A DNA stretch of 64,000 nucleotides from Acidobacteriaceae bacterium (GTDB lineage Bacteria > Acidobacteriota > Terriglobia > Bryobacterales > Bryobacteraceae): positions 123,963 to 187,962 of the forward strand of contig JAFAYL010000047.1 in NCBI GenBank assembly GCA_019240405.1, written 5' to 3'. The notes below the pieces were generated by a model. It had not been told where the DNA came from and did no database searches. It saw only the letters and a list, made by a program, of their open reading frames with translations. Position numbers and translations under genes: made by a program. Positions 7,379 to 15,169 of the stretch are shown here, piece after piece; position 1 is the stretch's first letter, and the number at the start of each line of letters is the position of its first letter.

Positions 7379-9724
7379 ATGGTGCGAGGACTGAAAAAAA
7401 CAACAAAATTACTGACACTTACGGCAGGACTCTGCGGAATTTTTGGGTTGACGGCTTTCGCCCAGCAGGATCCGCCTTCGCGAGTGGCGCGACTGAATTA
7501 CACAAACGGGAACGTTTCGATGGAGCCGGCGGGGGTGGATGATTGGGCGCCCGCGGACAGAAATCGTCCATTCAGTACAGGCGATTATCTGTATACCGAC
7601 CAAGGCGCACAAGCTGAATTGCACTTGGATGTGGCGGTTATGCGAATGTCGCCGCAAACCAGTTTCGGTTTCCTAAATCTGGACAACCAGACCGTTCAGA
7701 TCAAACTTTCTGAAGGCGAGATGTACTTCCGAGTCCGCAACTTCGGGCCGAATCAAGTCTTTGAAGTGGATACTCCGAACGCGGCGCTTACTCTTGTTCA
7801 AAACGGAATTTACGTGGTTAGCGTTGATCCCAATGCGAACACAAGTTATCTCATTGTGCGAGAAGGGCAGGCTCAGGTTACCGGTGGCGGCCAGGCTTTT
7901 ACGGTCGATCAGGGAAACAGTGTGAACCTCTCCGGAACAGATCAACTGGCCTATGACGTGGAACAAGCTCCAGGTATGGATGATTTTGAGAACTGGAGCG
8001 GCCAGCGCGACCAGCATGAGATGCATCTGCGAACAGCCCGCTATCTTCCGCCAACCGTGATCGGCTATGAGGACTTGGATGATTACGGCGGGTGGCAAAC
8101 GGCTGGTGAGTACGGGCCTGTCTGGTATCCGAACCAAGTGGAAGTGGGTTGGTCCCCCTATCACTATGGGCATTGGGGCTGGCAAGACCCCTGGGGATAC
8201 ACCTGGGTTGACGATTCACCATGGGGTTTTGCGCCTTTCCACTATGGCCGTTGGGCATTTATCTCCGGCCGATGGGGCTGGGCGCCCGGACCAATCGCGA
8301 TAGGCTTTGGGGGCCCGGTCGTAACTCCTTACTATGCGCCGGCTTTGGTGACATTTTTTGGTGGATCGGGTTGGGGTGTTTCGATTGGAATCGGGTTCGG
8401 CGGCGGAGCGAGCCTTGGATGGGTTCCACTCGGATGGGGTGAAGTATACACGCCGCCCTACGCAGTGAGCCAGAGCTATTTCCGAGAGGTGAACATCTCG
8501 AACACTAGAATCACGAATGTGACAAATATCACGAACGTGTACAACACGGTATACGTGAACCATACTGCTTACAACCAGACATACGCCAACATGAAAGCGC
8601 CAAATGCTGTGATGGCGATGCCTCAGTCTGCCTTCGCTAGCGGGCGACCGGTAGCACAAGCTGCCCGGCCGGTTCCAGCAGCACAGGTAGCTCAAATTCG
8701 ACCCACCGCGGCGGTCGTTGGCCCTCCCGTGGCCCCGACTCGACAAGCAGTGCTAGCGACCACCGGACGGGGTACGGCCGCACGGCCGCCAGCGCAGGTT
8801 ATGCAACGGCAAGTCGTCGCAAAATCTGCTCCTCCTCCCGCTCCTGTTCCGTTTGCGGCGAAACAGACGTATCTGCAGCAGCACGCGGGCCAGCCCTATA
8901 ATCACGCGGCGATGCGCCAAACTGTGGCCCCACGCGCAGCTCCTGCTGCGGCGGCAGTCGTACGGGCTCCCGCGGCGAGACCCGTCGCGGTGCATGCTGG
9001 CGAGCGCCATGGAAATGTTCCGCCCGCTCCGGCTGGCAGACCTGGACAGCCCGCAGCAGCAACACGGCCGGGACAACCGACACCTGCTCCAGCAGCGCAT
9101 GGAGCACCGTCAAATCGTCCAGCCGTAGAGAATCGGCAACCAACACCGGCACCGGCCGCCCCAGCGGGTCGGGGTACACCGCCTAACATGCGCCCCTCCA
9201 ATCCTCCGGCAAACGCAGCACGCCCGGGTGAGCCGACGCCTGCGGCACGCCCAACCGAGAGAACACCTGCGGCCCCATCACAGCCCGCAGCCCGCACGCC
9301 GCAACCGCCGCCCGCTCGCGGCACACCGCCGAATGGGCGAGAGACACCTCCTGCGCAACCTGCTGCACGCCCAGCGCCAACGCCGGAACGCGGCACCCCG
9401 CCTGCACGGCCTGCTCCTGAGGCTCGACCTACGCCTGCACCCGCACGGCCCACACCTGAAGCTCGTCCAGCACCTGCTCCTGCTCGCCCGGCACCAGAGG
9501 CTCGTCCGACACCCCCACCGGCGCGACCTGCTCCTGAGGCTCGGCCTGCCCCTGCTCCGGCTCGACCAGCGCCCGAGGCTCGGCCTGCGCCCGCCCCGGC
9601 TCGACCGGCACCTGAAGCTCGCCCAGCGCCCGCCCGACCTGAGGCGAGACCTGCACCAGAGCGAGGCACACCACCTCCGGCTCGGCCAGAGCGATCAACG
9701 AAAGATACCAAGGAACCACACTAA
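7379..9724 (+). CDS. FecR/DUF6600-type exported protein with proline-rich repeat tail
   Basis: A 781-residue exported protein. Residues 1-28 are a signal peptide (cleavage after AFA), and a GGGAGA-type ribosome-binding site precedes the ATG. Residues of about 35-190 form a FecR-like beta domain (RVARLNYTNGNVSMEP, QAELHLDVAVMRM, KLSEGEMYFRVR, FEVDTPNAALTL). About 230-320 match the Trp/Tyr/Gly-rich DUF6600 domain (YGPVWYPNQVEVGWSPYHYG and the WGWAPGP that follows). The remaining 370 residues are low-complexity Pro/Ala/Arg and end in six 13-residue tandem repeats. No sigma factor or TonB receptor lies beside it, so it is unlikely to be a classical FecR anti-sigma factor. It is more likely a secreted or envelope structural protein. 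Two hairpins end the transcript. Confidence 0.8.
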   Translation: MVRGLKKTTKLLTLTAGLCGIFGLTAFAQQDPPSRVARLNYTNGNVSMEPAGVDDWAPADRNRPFSTGDYLYTDQGAQAELHLDVAVMRMSPQTSFGFLNLDNQTVQIKLSEGEMYFRVRNFGPNQVFEVDTPNAALTLVQNGIYVVSVDPNANTSYLIVREGQAQVTGGGQAFTVDQGNSVNLSGTDQLAYDVEQAPGMDDFENWSGQRDQHEMHLRTARYLPPTVIGYEDLDDYGGWQTAGEYGPVWYPNQVEVGWSPYHYGHWGWQDPWGYTWVDDSPWGFAPFHYGRWAFISGRWGWAPGPIAIGFGGPVVTPYYAPALVTFFGGSGWGVSIGIGFGGGASLGWVPLGWGEVYTPPYAVSQSYFREVNISNTRITNVTNITNVYNTVYVNHTAYNQTYANMKAPNAVMAMPQSAFASGRPVAQAARPVPAAQVAQIRPTAAVVGPPVAPTRQAVLATTGRGTAARPPAQVMQRQVVAKSAPPPAPVPFAAKQTYLQQHAGQPYNHAAMRQTVAPRAAPAAAAVVRAPAARPVAVHAGERHGNVPPAPAGRPGQPAAATRPGQPTPAPAAHGAPSNRPAVENRQPTPAPAAPAGRGTPPNMRPSNPPANAARPGEPTPAARPTERTPAAPSQPAARTPQPPPARGTPPNGRETPPAQPAARPAPTPERGTPPARPAPEARPTPAPARPTPEARPAPAPARPAPEARPTPPPARPAPEARPAPAPARPAPEARPAPAPARPAPEARPAPARPEARPAPERGTPPPARPERSTKDTKEPH
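9401..9634 (+). repeat. six in-frame 39-bp tandem repeats encoding PARPAPEARPxPA
   Basis: Six consecutive 39-nt units begin at 9401, 9440, 9479, 9518, 9557 and 9596. Each encodes the 13-mer PARP(A/T)PEARP(A/T)P(A/P) in frame with the FecR/DUF6600 gene. Copies differ mainly at synonymous third positions, so the protein pattern is more conserved than the DNA. Copy number may vary between strains. Confidence 0.9.
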
Positions 9725-9779
9725 CGTCACTCGACTTGGTTAGTGTCAGTGGGCCAGACTTCCACAGTCTGGCCCTTTT
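9718..9779 (+). terminator. double-hairpin terminator
   Basis: A first hairpin pairs ACACTAAC (9718-9725) with GTTAGTGT (9739-9746) and straddles the stop codon. A second, perfect 10-bp stem pairs GGGCCAGACT (9751-9760) with AGTCTGGCCC (9766-9775) around a 5-nt loop and is followed by TTTTCTT. The second has the full form of a Rho-independent terminator for the upstream gene. Confidence 0.88.
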
Positions 9780-9824
9780 CTTATGACTCTTTGGAAGACG
9801 AAGACGACGCTTGAACAGCGGCTG

Positions 9825-10439
9825 TTAAGCTGTCGCTGCTAATTCGTTCCAGGTTTCGCTGTCGAGCGGCGCCGGCTCGAGCATGACTCGGGCACCTGCT
9901 CGGCCGCATGCACAAGTAGCCGTCTCGATGTAGCCGGCCAGACCTGTGGTCTCGATATGACCCCCGCATGCGCGAGCACGCAGTTCGCCATTCCTAATAA
10001 AGAATTCTGCATTCGCTTCGATATGCCATCCTTGATGCGCTTGGCATTCGGAGGCAAGCAGATCGCCCTGTTTGCCGACGAGCAGCTCGTACACAGGAAC
10101 CCCGAAGGTCTGCCACAGCACAACTCGCGAAACGTCTAAGAGTGCCTGGTCACCGCATTCAGTTAATACGAATACGGCGTGATCAACAGAGGAGGTATCG
10201 ACACCTCCAAGCTTCACTGCAGCAGCAAGATGCAATAAATCAGCTTGTAGGCCCACCAAAACCTGAGGCCGGAAAGCTTGCAGATCGTGCCATTGCTCGG
10301 GCGGAAACGCCGTGACGCGATCGAACGAGCTGATCGGCGCGATTTGGGCCGCTCGCAGCTTAACTGCACCAGGAAATGGCAACTTGGGAGCGCGAACACT
10401 CTGCCGCCCAAGCCTCATGAGAGTAACTGGAACTCGCAT
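9825..10439 (-). CDS. short protein resembling the C-terminal part of PaaK/LuxE-like adenylate-forming ligases
   Basis: A 204-residue protein on the reverse strand with ATG at 10439. The middle reads LQAFRPQVLVGLQADLLHLA, then GVPVYELLVGKQGDLLASEC and QAHQGWHIEA. Nearer the end come NGELRARACG and TATCACGRAGARV. This order resembles phenylacetate-CoA ligase/LuxE enzymes ('RPxVLVGxPSxLxxLA', 'FGVPVYExYGxTE', 'AxECxAHxGLHI', 'CxCGR'). The N-terminal half with the ATP-binding loop is absent, and the usual T/G-E dyad is replaced by GKQGD, so ligase activity is doubtful. The frame is intact. It could be a repurposed binding module or a shrunken paralogue. This rests on remembered family patterns only. 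Confidence 0.55.
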   Translation of the reverse strand: MRVPVTLMRLGRQSVRAPKLPFPGAVKLRAAQIAPISSFDRVTAFPPEQWHDLQAFRPQVLVGLQADLLHLAAAVKLGGVDTSSVDHAVFVLTECGDQALLDVSRVVLWQTFGVPVYELLVGKQGDLLASECQAHQGWHIEANAEFFIRNGELRARACGGHIETTGLAGYIETATCACGRAGARVMLEPAPLDSETWNELAATA

Positions 10440-10810
10440 ATTGAACTGAGGAATTCAGGAACAGAGTAGCTTCGGTTGCCGAAACTTGTGCGTCAGGTTA
10501 TTCCGGCACCTTGGTTCCAGTTTGGACAGACCTCGATCTTAGTAATCATTTCCCGACAGCAGATGGTTTTCGGCGCGCTCCGAATTACTTCTATTCCGTA
10601 GAAGATTCCGAACTCGCATCCGCCCCGGTCCCAGCGGCCCGCAGGCGCGCACGCGTTGCTACGGGGCGCGACGAGCATCGCTGTAAATCGATACGGCAAT
10701 GCGTAGGTGACTCGACTTGGTCAAGAACGCGTTTGAAAAAACGCTTACGAACCGATACTCCAGTGCATTTAGTAACCAAGATCAGCGCGAAATAGTTGTA
10801 GACTGGCCGC
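10440..10810. other. intergenic stretch, no convincing gene
   Basis: The gap lies between two divergent genes. Short open frames exist on both strands but none resembles a known protein or has a good start site. A perfect 6-bp hairpin with a GAAA tetraloop (GCGTTT, 10729-10734; AAACGC, 10739-10744) lies about 65 bp before the SnoaL-like gene and has no T-run. I see no other structure. Confidence 0.5.
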
Positions 10811-11275
10811 ATGCGGCGAGTTTTACTCCTATGCATTGCAATGTCAGGGCTTGCGATTGCCGCGACACCGGATGAGAGTGCGGCGATTGCGACCGTTCAG
10901 CGGCTCTTCGATGCGATGGAAGCTCACAACGCGGAAGCGGCGAGGACGGTGTTTATCTCTGGGGGAGCCACACTCACAGCGGTTCGAGCCAACGGTGATG
11001 TTTCAAACAGCACTAGCGAGCAGTTTGTGGGGCACGTCGCTTCAGCTAAAGAGGCCTGGCTCGAGCGGATGTGGGATCCGAAGGTAATGATCCGCGAAAA
11101 CCTGGCGATAGTGTGGGCGGAATACGATTTTCATCTGAACAGTCAGTTCCACCATTGCGGGGTTGATTCGGTGACGCTGGTAAAAGCTGCGGGCGAATGG
11201 AAAATCTCGGGAATCGCCTACACGATGGAGACATCCGGTTGTGCGCCGAGCCCGCTGGGGCCACCGAAGAAATAG
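10811..11275 (+). CDS. exported SnoaL/DUF4440-like (NTF2-fold) protein
   Basis: A 154-residue protein with a signal peptide at 1-18 (RRVLLLCIAMSGLAIAA). The mature part fits the NTF2-like cone fold: the opening helix ESAAIATVQRLFDAMEAHNA, the strand set ENLAIVWAEYDFHLN and the closing DSVTLVKAAGEWKISGIAYT. Such proteins bind small molecules or act as modest enzymes, and no active site can be assigned here. A short Cys/Pro tail ends the protein. The rhamnose mutarotase gene begins 12 bp downstream, so the two are probably co-transcribed, though no functional link is evident. Confidence 0.7.
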   Translation: MRRVLLLCIAMSGLAIAATPDESAAIATVQRLFDAMEAHNAEAARTVFISGGATLTAVRANGDVSNSTSEQFVGHVASAKEAWLERMWDPKVMIRENLAIVWAEYDFHLNSQFHHCGVDSVTLVKAAGEWKISGIAYTMETSGCAPSPLGPPKK

Positions 11276-11287
11276 GACACAAAACCG

Positions 11288-11605
11288 TTGGAGCGAGTCT
11301 GTTTCCTTTTACGCGTGCGGCCGGAACGGCTGGCGGAATATAAGGAGCGGCACCGCAGAGTCTGGCCCGAGATGCGGGAGGCGCTATCCGCGACCGGATG
11401 GCATAATTACTCGCTGTTTCTACGGGACGACGGGCTGCTGGTCGGATATCTAGAAACGCCGAGCTTTGAGCATGCGCTCGCGGGCATGGCGCGGCTCGAG
11501 GTGAACGAGCGCTGGCAGCGCGAGATGAAGCCTTTCTTTGTTGCATTGGAAGGACGGCCGGACCAAGCAATGGTGCGGCTGGAAGAAGTCTTTCACCTCG
11601 ATTGA
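11288..11605 (+). CDS. rhaM: L-rhamnose mutarotase
   Basis: Interconverts alpha and beta anomers of L-rhamnose, feeding rhamnose catabolism or recycling. The 105-residue product is the family length. It shows the characteristic LRVRPERLAEYKERHRRVWPEM opening (read in two parts, LRVRPERLAEYKERH and RRVWPEM), the GWHNYSLFLR segment with the active-site His, and NERWQREMKPFF near the end. It starts at TTG 11288, since no ATG or GTG is available before the conserved ERVCFLLRV. No rhaA, rhaB or rhaD is nearby. Confidence 0.88.
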   Translation: MERVCFLLRVRPERLAEYKERHRRVWPEMREALSATGWHNYSLFLRDDGLLVGYLETPSFEHALAGMARLEVNERWQREMKPFFVALEGRPDQAMVRLEEVFHLD

Positions 11606-11624
11606 AACATACTCCGCGGCAAGG

Positions 11625-12161
11625 CTATTTTTTAGCCTCGTGCGCCTCAATAGCTTCCTGTAAACGTTTAACGGCGCGGGATGGCCCGTGCAAGCCCGTA
11701 ACTTTGAACTTCTTTCCGCGGCTCTTGTTATATGAGACAAAGAATTCCTCGACTTGATCGAGGAGCGATTTGCTCACCTCTGAAATCGACTGAACATTTT
11801 CATGGCTATAAGAATGCGCAGCAACTCCAATCAGGCGATCGTTCTCCGTTGTCTTCCCGTTCTCTTTCTGCTCAGCCTCTATAACTCCGATTAAGCGCAC
11901 CGTCAGGACACATCCGACGTGGGCGGGCTCATCCATGAGGATCATGACGTCGAGAGGATCGCCGTCCTGGGCGAGCGTGGAAGGCACGAATCCGAAATCG
12001 AAAGGGAAAGCAAGCCCTTCCGGCAGCAATCCCCCGAGAGTAAAGGCCTCAAGCTGTGAGTCGTAATCGAACTTATTGCGCCGTCCCTTCGGGGTCTCAA
12101 TGACGACCCGGCATTCGCGTTTTTTCCTGTCGAACTGGTGCGACAAGCTGGTGAGATCCAT
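11625..12161 (-). CDS. ppa: inorganic pyrophosphatase
   Basis: Soluble family I pyrophosphatase, which hydrolyses PPi to drive biosynthetic reactions. The 178-residue protein has the metal-binding motif DGDPLDVMIL (canonical DGDPLDV), the substrate-facing RRNKFDYD (canonical NKYE/D) and FPFDFGFVPSTLAQDGDP. It also has an unusual lysine-rich C-terminus. The insert EQKENGKTTENDRLIGV corresponds to the family's DE-KDDKI loop, with Asp then Lys replaced in part. It is convergent with rhaM across a 19-bp gap. Confidence 0.92.
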   Translation of the reverse strand: MDLTSLSHQFDRKKRECRVVIETPKGRRNKFDYDSQLEAFTLGGLLPEGLAFPFDFGFVPSTLAQDGDPLDVMILMDEPAHVGCVLTVRLIGVIEAEQKENGKTTENDRLIGVAAHSYSHENVQSISEVSKSLLDQVEEFFVSYNKSRGKKFKVTGLHGPSRAVKRLQEAIEAHEAKK

Positions 12162-12191
12162 GCATGAGAATTGTACACGGGTAGATCTGCG

Positions 12192-14324
12192 TTATTGCGC
12201 GATGCCGACCTGATTCATGAGCCATGCGTATTCGAATGCTTGTTCTTTCAAATGATCGTATCTGCCGGATGAGCCGCCGTGCCCGGCTCCCATATTGATT
12301 TTCAACAGCAGCGGATTGTGATCAGTTTTTAGGGTACGAAGGCGAGCGACATATTTCGCAGGCTCCCAGTACATCACTTGGCTATCGTTCAGGCTCGTTG
12401 TGACCAACATTGCCGGATAGGCGCGCTTCTTCAGATTGTCGTAAGGGCTGTAGCTCTTCATGTACTCGTACGCCGGCAGCTCATTGGGATTTCCCCATTC
12501 AAGATATTCGCCGACGGTTAAGGGCAGGCTCGGATCCAGCATGGTGTTCATGACATCGACGAACGGGACGCCTGCATGGATGGCGCGGAAAAGATCAGGC
12601 CGCATATTTACGACCGCCCCCATCAGCAAGCCACCAGCGCTTCTGCCCTCGATCACCAGTTTGTCTTTTGATGTCCATTTCTCGCGAATCAGATATTCGG
12701 CGCTATCAATGAAATCGTAAAACGTGTTCTTTTTATGCATGAGCATGCCGTCGTCATGCCAGCGCTCGCCCATTTCGTCGCCGCCCCGGACATGAGCTAT
12801 GACGAATGTCATGCCGCGATCGAGTAAACTGATCCGGCTGCTTGAAAAACCGGCGGCCGTGCCGAAACCGTACGAACCATATGCATAGAGAAACAGCGGA
12901 GCCGTTCCATCTCGTTTGAAACCCTTCTTGTACACAACCGAGAGTGGAATTTTGGCTCCATCGTGCGCCGGGGCCCAGAGCCGTTCGGAAACGTATTCCG
13001 ACGGATCATAGCCGCCAAGCACCTCCTCTTGCTTCAACAGAGCCGCTTTCTGCGTATGCATGTCATAGTCGAAAATGCTCGAAGGTGTGACAAGGCTTTC
13101 GTAATCGTAGCGAAACTTCTGGGTATCGTATTCGGGATTCTCGTCAGGATGAACCGAGTAAACCGGTTCAGGAAATGGAACTGACGTCCATTCCCCGCTG
13201 GCGAAATCGAGGACGCGAAGCCGGTTTAATGCCGCCGATTTCTCATAAGCGACGGCATAGTTCTTGAACAGAGCGAGATCTTCAATTAACACGTCGTTCT
13301 GATGAGGCAAAAAGTCTTTCCAATTGCGGAGGCTGGGATCTAAAACGGGCGCCGTAACCACACGGTAGTTTTTTGCATTTTTGTTGGTGCGAATGTAAAA
13401 CATACCGTCGCGATGGTCGACAAAATATTTGTGATCCTTCCCGCGGGGTAGGACAGTTTTCAATTGGGAAGGTTGATCGGCGACAAGGTATCGGAACTCG
13501 GTGGAATCTGTTGCGGTAATGGCGAGAAAAATGAACTTCTTATCCCGTGACCGATGGAGGTGAGCGGCATACAACTCGTCTTTCTCGTTGTAGATTTCGT
13601 CCAGGGTATTCGAACCGAGTACGTGACGAAACACGAGACTCGAGCGTTTCGTCACGGGATCTTCGGTCGTGAGAAAGATCGTTTTGTTGTGGGAGGCCCA
13701 GGCCAGTGAAGTGACACGGGGAGCAGAATCCGGCAACAATCGTCCCGTGCGCAGATCTTTGATGTGCATTTGGTACTGACGAAAGCCCGTTACATCCGTC
13801 GTGTACGCGAGTAGGTTCCCGTCATCGCTGACCTCGAATGCCCCGAGGCTAAGAAACTTGAGCCCGGCCGAAAGTTCATTGAGGTCAAGGACAATTTCTT
13901 CAGGCCCTGAATTCAAAGCTCGGCGGCACCGGAGGGGATACTGTTTACCTTCTTCGGTCCGTGAGTAGTAGAGGTACGAACCGCGTTTCACAGGAACTGA
14001 AACGTCGGTTTGTTTGATACGGCCGAGCATTTCTTTATAGAGCGCGTCGACGAACGGCTGGAGATTTCTTGTCATTTCCTCCGTGTACGCGTTTTCCTTT
14101 TCCAAATACTTGATGACTTCAGGGTTCGATTTTTCGCGTAGCCAGAAATATTTGTCGACGACAGTCTCACCATGCCGGACCTCGCGGTGCTCGCGAGGCG
14201 GCGCAACGGGCGGCTTCAAAGCTTGAGATTGAGCAGTCAGGGTCATGGATGCGGAAACGATGCTGATGCAAAGAAGAGCGGGAACAGTCGGATGATAGCT
14301 GGTGTCTGTTCGTAGTAAGCGCAT
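12192..14324 (-). CDS. ptrB: S9A oligopeptidase B-like serine peptidase, exported
   Basis: A 710-residue prolyl-oligopeptidase-family enzyme, closest in motifs to oligopeptidase B. The N-terminal 35 residues look like a signal peptide (VPALLCISIVSASMTLTAQSQA), unlike cytoplasmic E. coli PtrB. A beta-propeller (about 80-430) precedes the alpha/beta hydrolase domain. There the triad is visible: Ser in GRSAGGLLMG, Asp in TTSLNDSQVMYWEP and His in MGAGHGGSSGRYDH. VRGGDEMGERWHDDG is also typical. The ATG at 14324 overlaps the divergent TonB-like start by two bases. An alternative ATG at 14246 would lose most of the signal sequence. Confidence 0.9.
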   Translation of the reverse strand: MRLLRTDTSYHPTVPALLCISIVSASMTLTAQSQALKPPVAPPREHREVRHGETVVDKYFWLREKSNPEVIKYLEKENAYTEEMTRNLQPFVDALYKEMLGRIKQTDVSVPVKRGSYLYYSRTEEGKQYPLRCRRALNSGPEEIVLDLNELSAGLKFLSLGAFEVSDDGNLLAYTTDVTGFRQYQMHIKDLRTGRLLPDSAPRVTSLAWASHNKTIFLTTEDPVTKRSSLVFRHVLGSNTLDEIYNEKDELYAAHLHRSRDKKFIFLAITATDSTEFRYLVADQPSQLKTVLPRGKDHKYFVDHRDGMFYIRTNKNAKNYRVVTAPVLDPSLRNWKDFLPHQNDVLIEDLALFKNYAVAYEKSAALNRLRVLDFASGEWTSVPFPEPVYSVHPDENPEYDTQKFRYDYESLVTPSSIFDYDMHTQKAALLKQEEVLGGYDPSEYVSERLWAPAHDGAKIPLSVVYKKGFKRDGTAPLFLYAYGSYGFGTAAGFSSSRISLLDRGMTFVIAHVRGGDEMGERWHDDGMLMHKKNTFYDFIDSAEYLIREKWTSKDKLVIEGRSAGGLLMGAVVNMRPDLFRAIHAGVPFVDVMNTMLDPSLPLTVGEYLEWGNPNELPAYEYMKSYSPYDNLKKRAYPAMLVTTSLNDSQVMYWEPAKYVARLRTLKTDHNPLLLKINMGAGHGGSSGRYDHLKEQAFEYAWLMNQVGIAQ

Positions 14325-15051
14325 GTTCGATCAAACTTTTGTGAACGGCAAACGGGATTCGAAAAAACCCTCGGCAATTCTTCTCTCTCTATTGCTCCAG
14401 ATTGCGGCGATGTGCGGAATGGTTGTGATCCCACTAATTTACAGTGAAGCGCTACCCTCGACTCAGCTACGAAGCTTGCTTTTTGCGCCCCCGCCTTCGC
14501 TCGTGGAGCCTCCGCATCAGACACTCGCTAAGGTGCAGCCGAGAGTGGCGCGCTCATTTAATCTTCGCGTCGCGGTATCGCCACTTGTGACGCCGGGGCC
14601 ACTCTTTCGTATCCAATCTGTTTCTCCCGTTCCTGAGATCGGTATTCCCGCGGGTACAGGTGAACAAAATGCCGGAATTCCGGGAGTGGATCAAATCGTT
14701 CGCGGCTTCGAAGGCGATTTGCTGACGCCGCAGATTCCGGCAGCGAAGCACAAAGCGGCTGGACCGGTGAGGATCGGAGGACAAATCGCTCAAGCAAATC
14801 TGATCCAAGAGGTTCAGCCGGTGTATCCATCTCTCGCGAAAGCTGCGCGCGTGCAAGGAAGAGTAGAGTTTACGGCGATCATCAGCAAAGATGGGCGGAT
14901 TGAAAATCTGCAGCTTGTGGCCGGCCATCCGCTCCTCGTAAACGCAGCGAGAGAAGCCGTATTGCAATGGCGCTATCGGCCTACGCTGCTCAACGGTGAA
15001 CCGGTAGAGGTGGTTACCGATATTGTCGTCAATTTCTCGCTGAACCCGTAG
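14323..15051 (+). CDS. TonB-family C-terminal domain protein
   Basis: Inner-membrane-anchored energy-transducer-like protein of about 242 residues. A positively charged start is followed by a membrane helix (AILLSLLLQIAAMCGMVVIP) and a periplasmic Pro/Ala region. A TonB C-terminal domain ends the protein (VQPVYPSLAKAARVQGRVEF, IISKDGRIENLQLVAGHPLL, AVLQWRYRPTLLNGEPV). Two starts are possible, ATG 14323 and GTG 14341. The GTG would remove the awkward overlap with the divergent peptidase start. No ExbB or ExbD is adjacent, so it may transmit energy to a receptor elsewhere or serve a structural role. Confidence 0.82.
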   Translation: MFDQTFVNGKRDSKKPSAILLSLLLQIAAMCGMVVIPLIYSEALPSTQLRSLLFAPPPSLVEPPHQTLAKVQPRVARSFNLRVAVSPLVTPGPLFRIQSVSPVPEIGIPAGTGEQNAGIPGVDQIVRGFEGDLLTPQIPAAKHKAAGPVRIGGQIAQANLIQEVQPVYPSLAKAARVQGRVEFTAIISKDGRIENLQLVAGHPLLVNAAREAVLQWRYRPTLLNGEPVEVVTDIVVNFSLNP

Positions 15052-15111
15052 AATTCTTGTGGAACGGGATCAACGGCTTCTACGCGAGTTCAACAAGATG
15101 CAGCGCTCGAG

Positions 15112-15140
15112 TTGAGGTTGCCTAATCGAATCACTATAGC
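15112..15140 (+). promoter_or_regulatory. sigma-70-like promoter for the S74 surface protein
   Basis: TTGAGG (15112-15117), a 17-bp spacer and TATAGC (15135-15140) give a plausible -35/-10 pair 30 bp before the ATG at 15170. It is the best promoter-like match in the 118-bp intergenic space. It is predicted from sequence only. Confidence 0.45.
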
Positions 15141-15169
15141 GAGCACGCAAAAACGCCGATATTGCTCAC

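Noticed and set aside
8902..9711. A 269-codon open frame on the reverse strand made of Gly/Ala/Arg/Ser
   Set aside because: It is the complement of the proline/alanine/arginine-rich tail of the FecR-like gene. GC-rich repeats lack stops in other frames, and no start signal or family match exists.
9729..10721. Repeated 12-mer ACTCGACTTGGT (9729-9740 and 10710-10721)
   Set aside because: The first copy is part of the terminator hairpin loop and the second has no matching context. A single pair is not enough to call a repeat or an attachment site.
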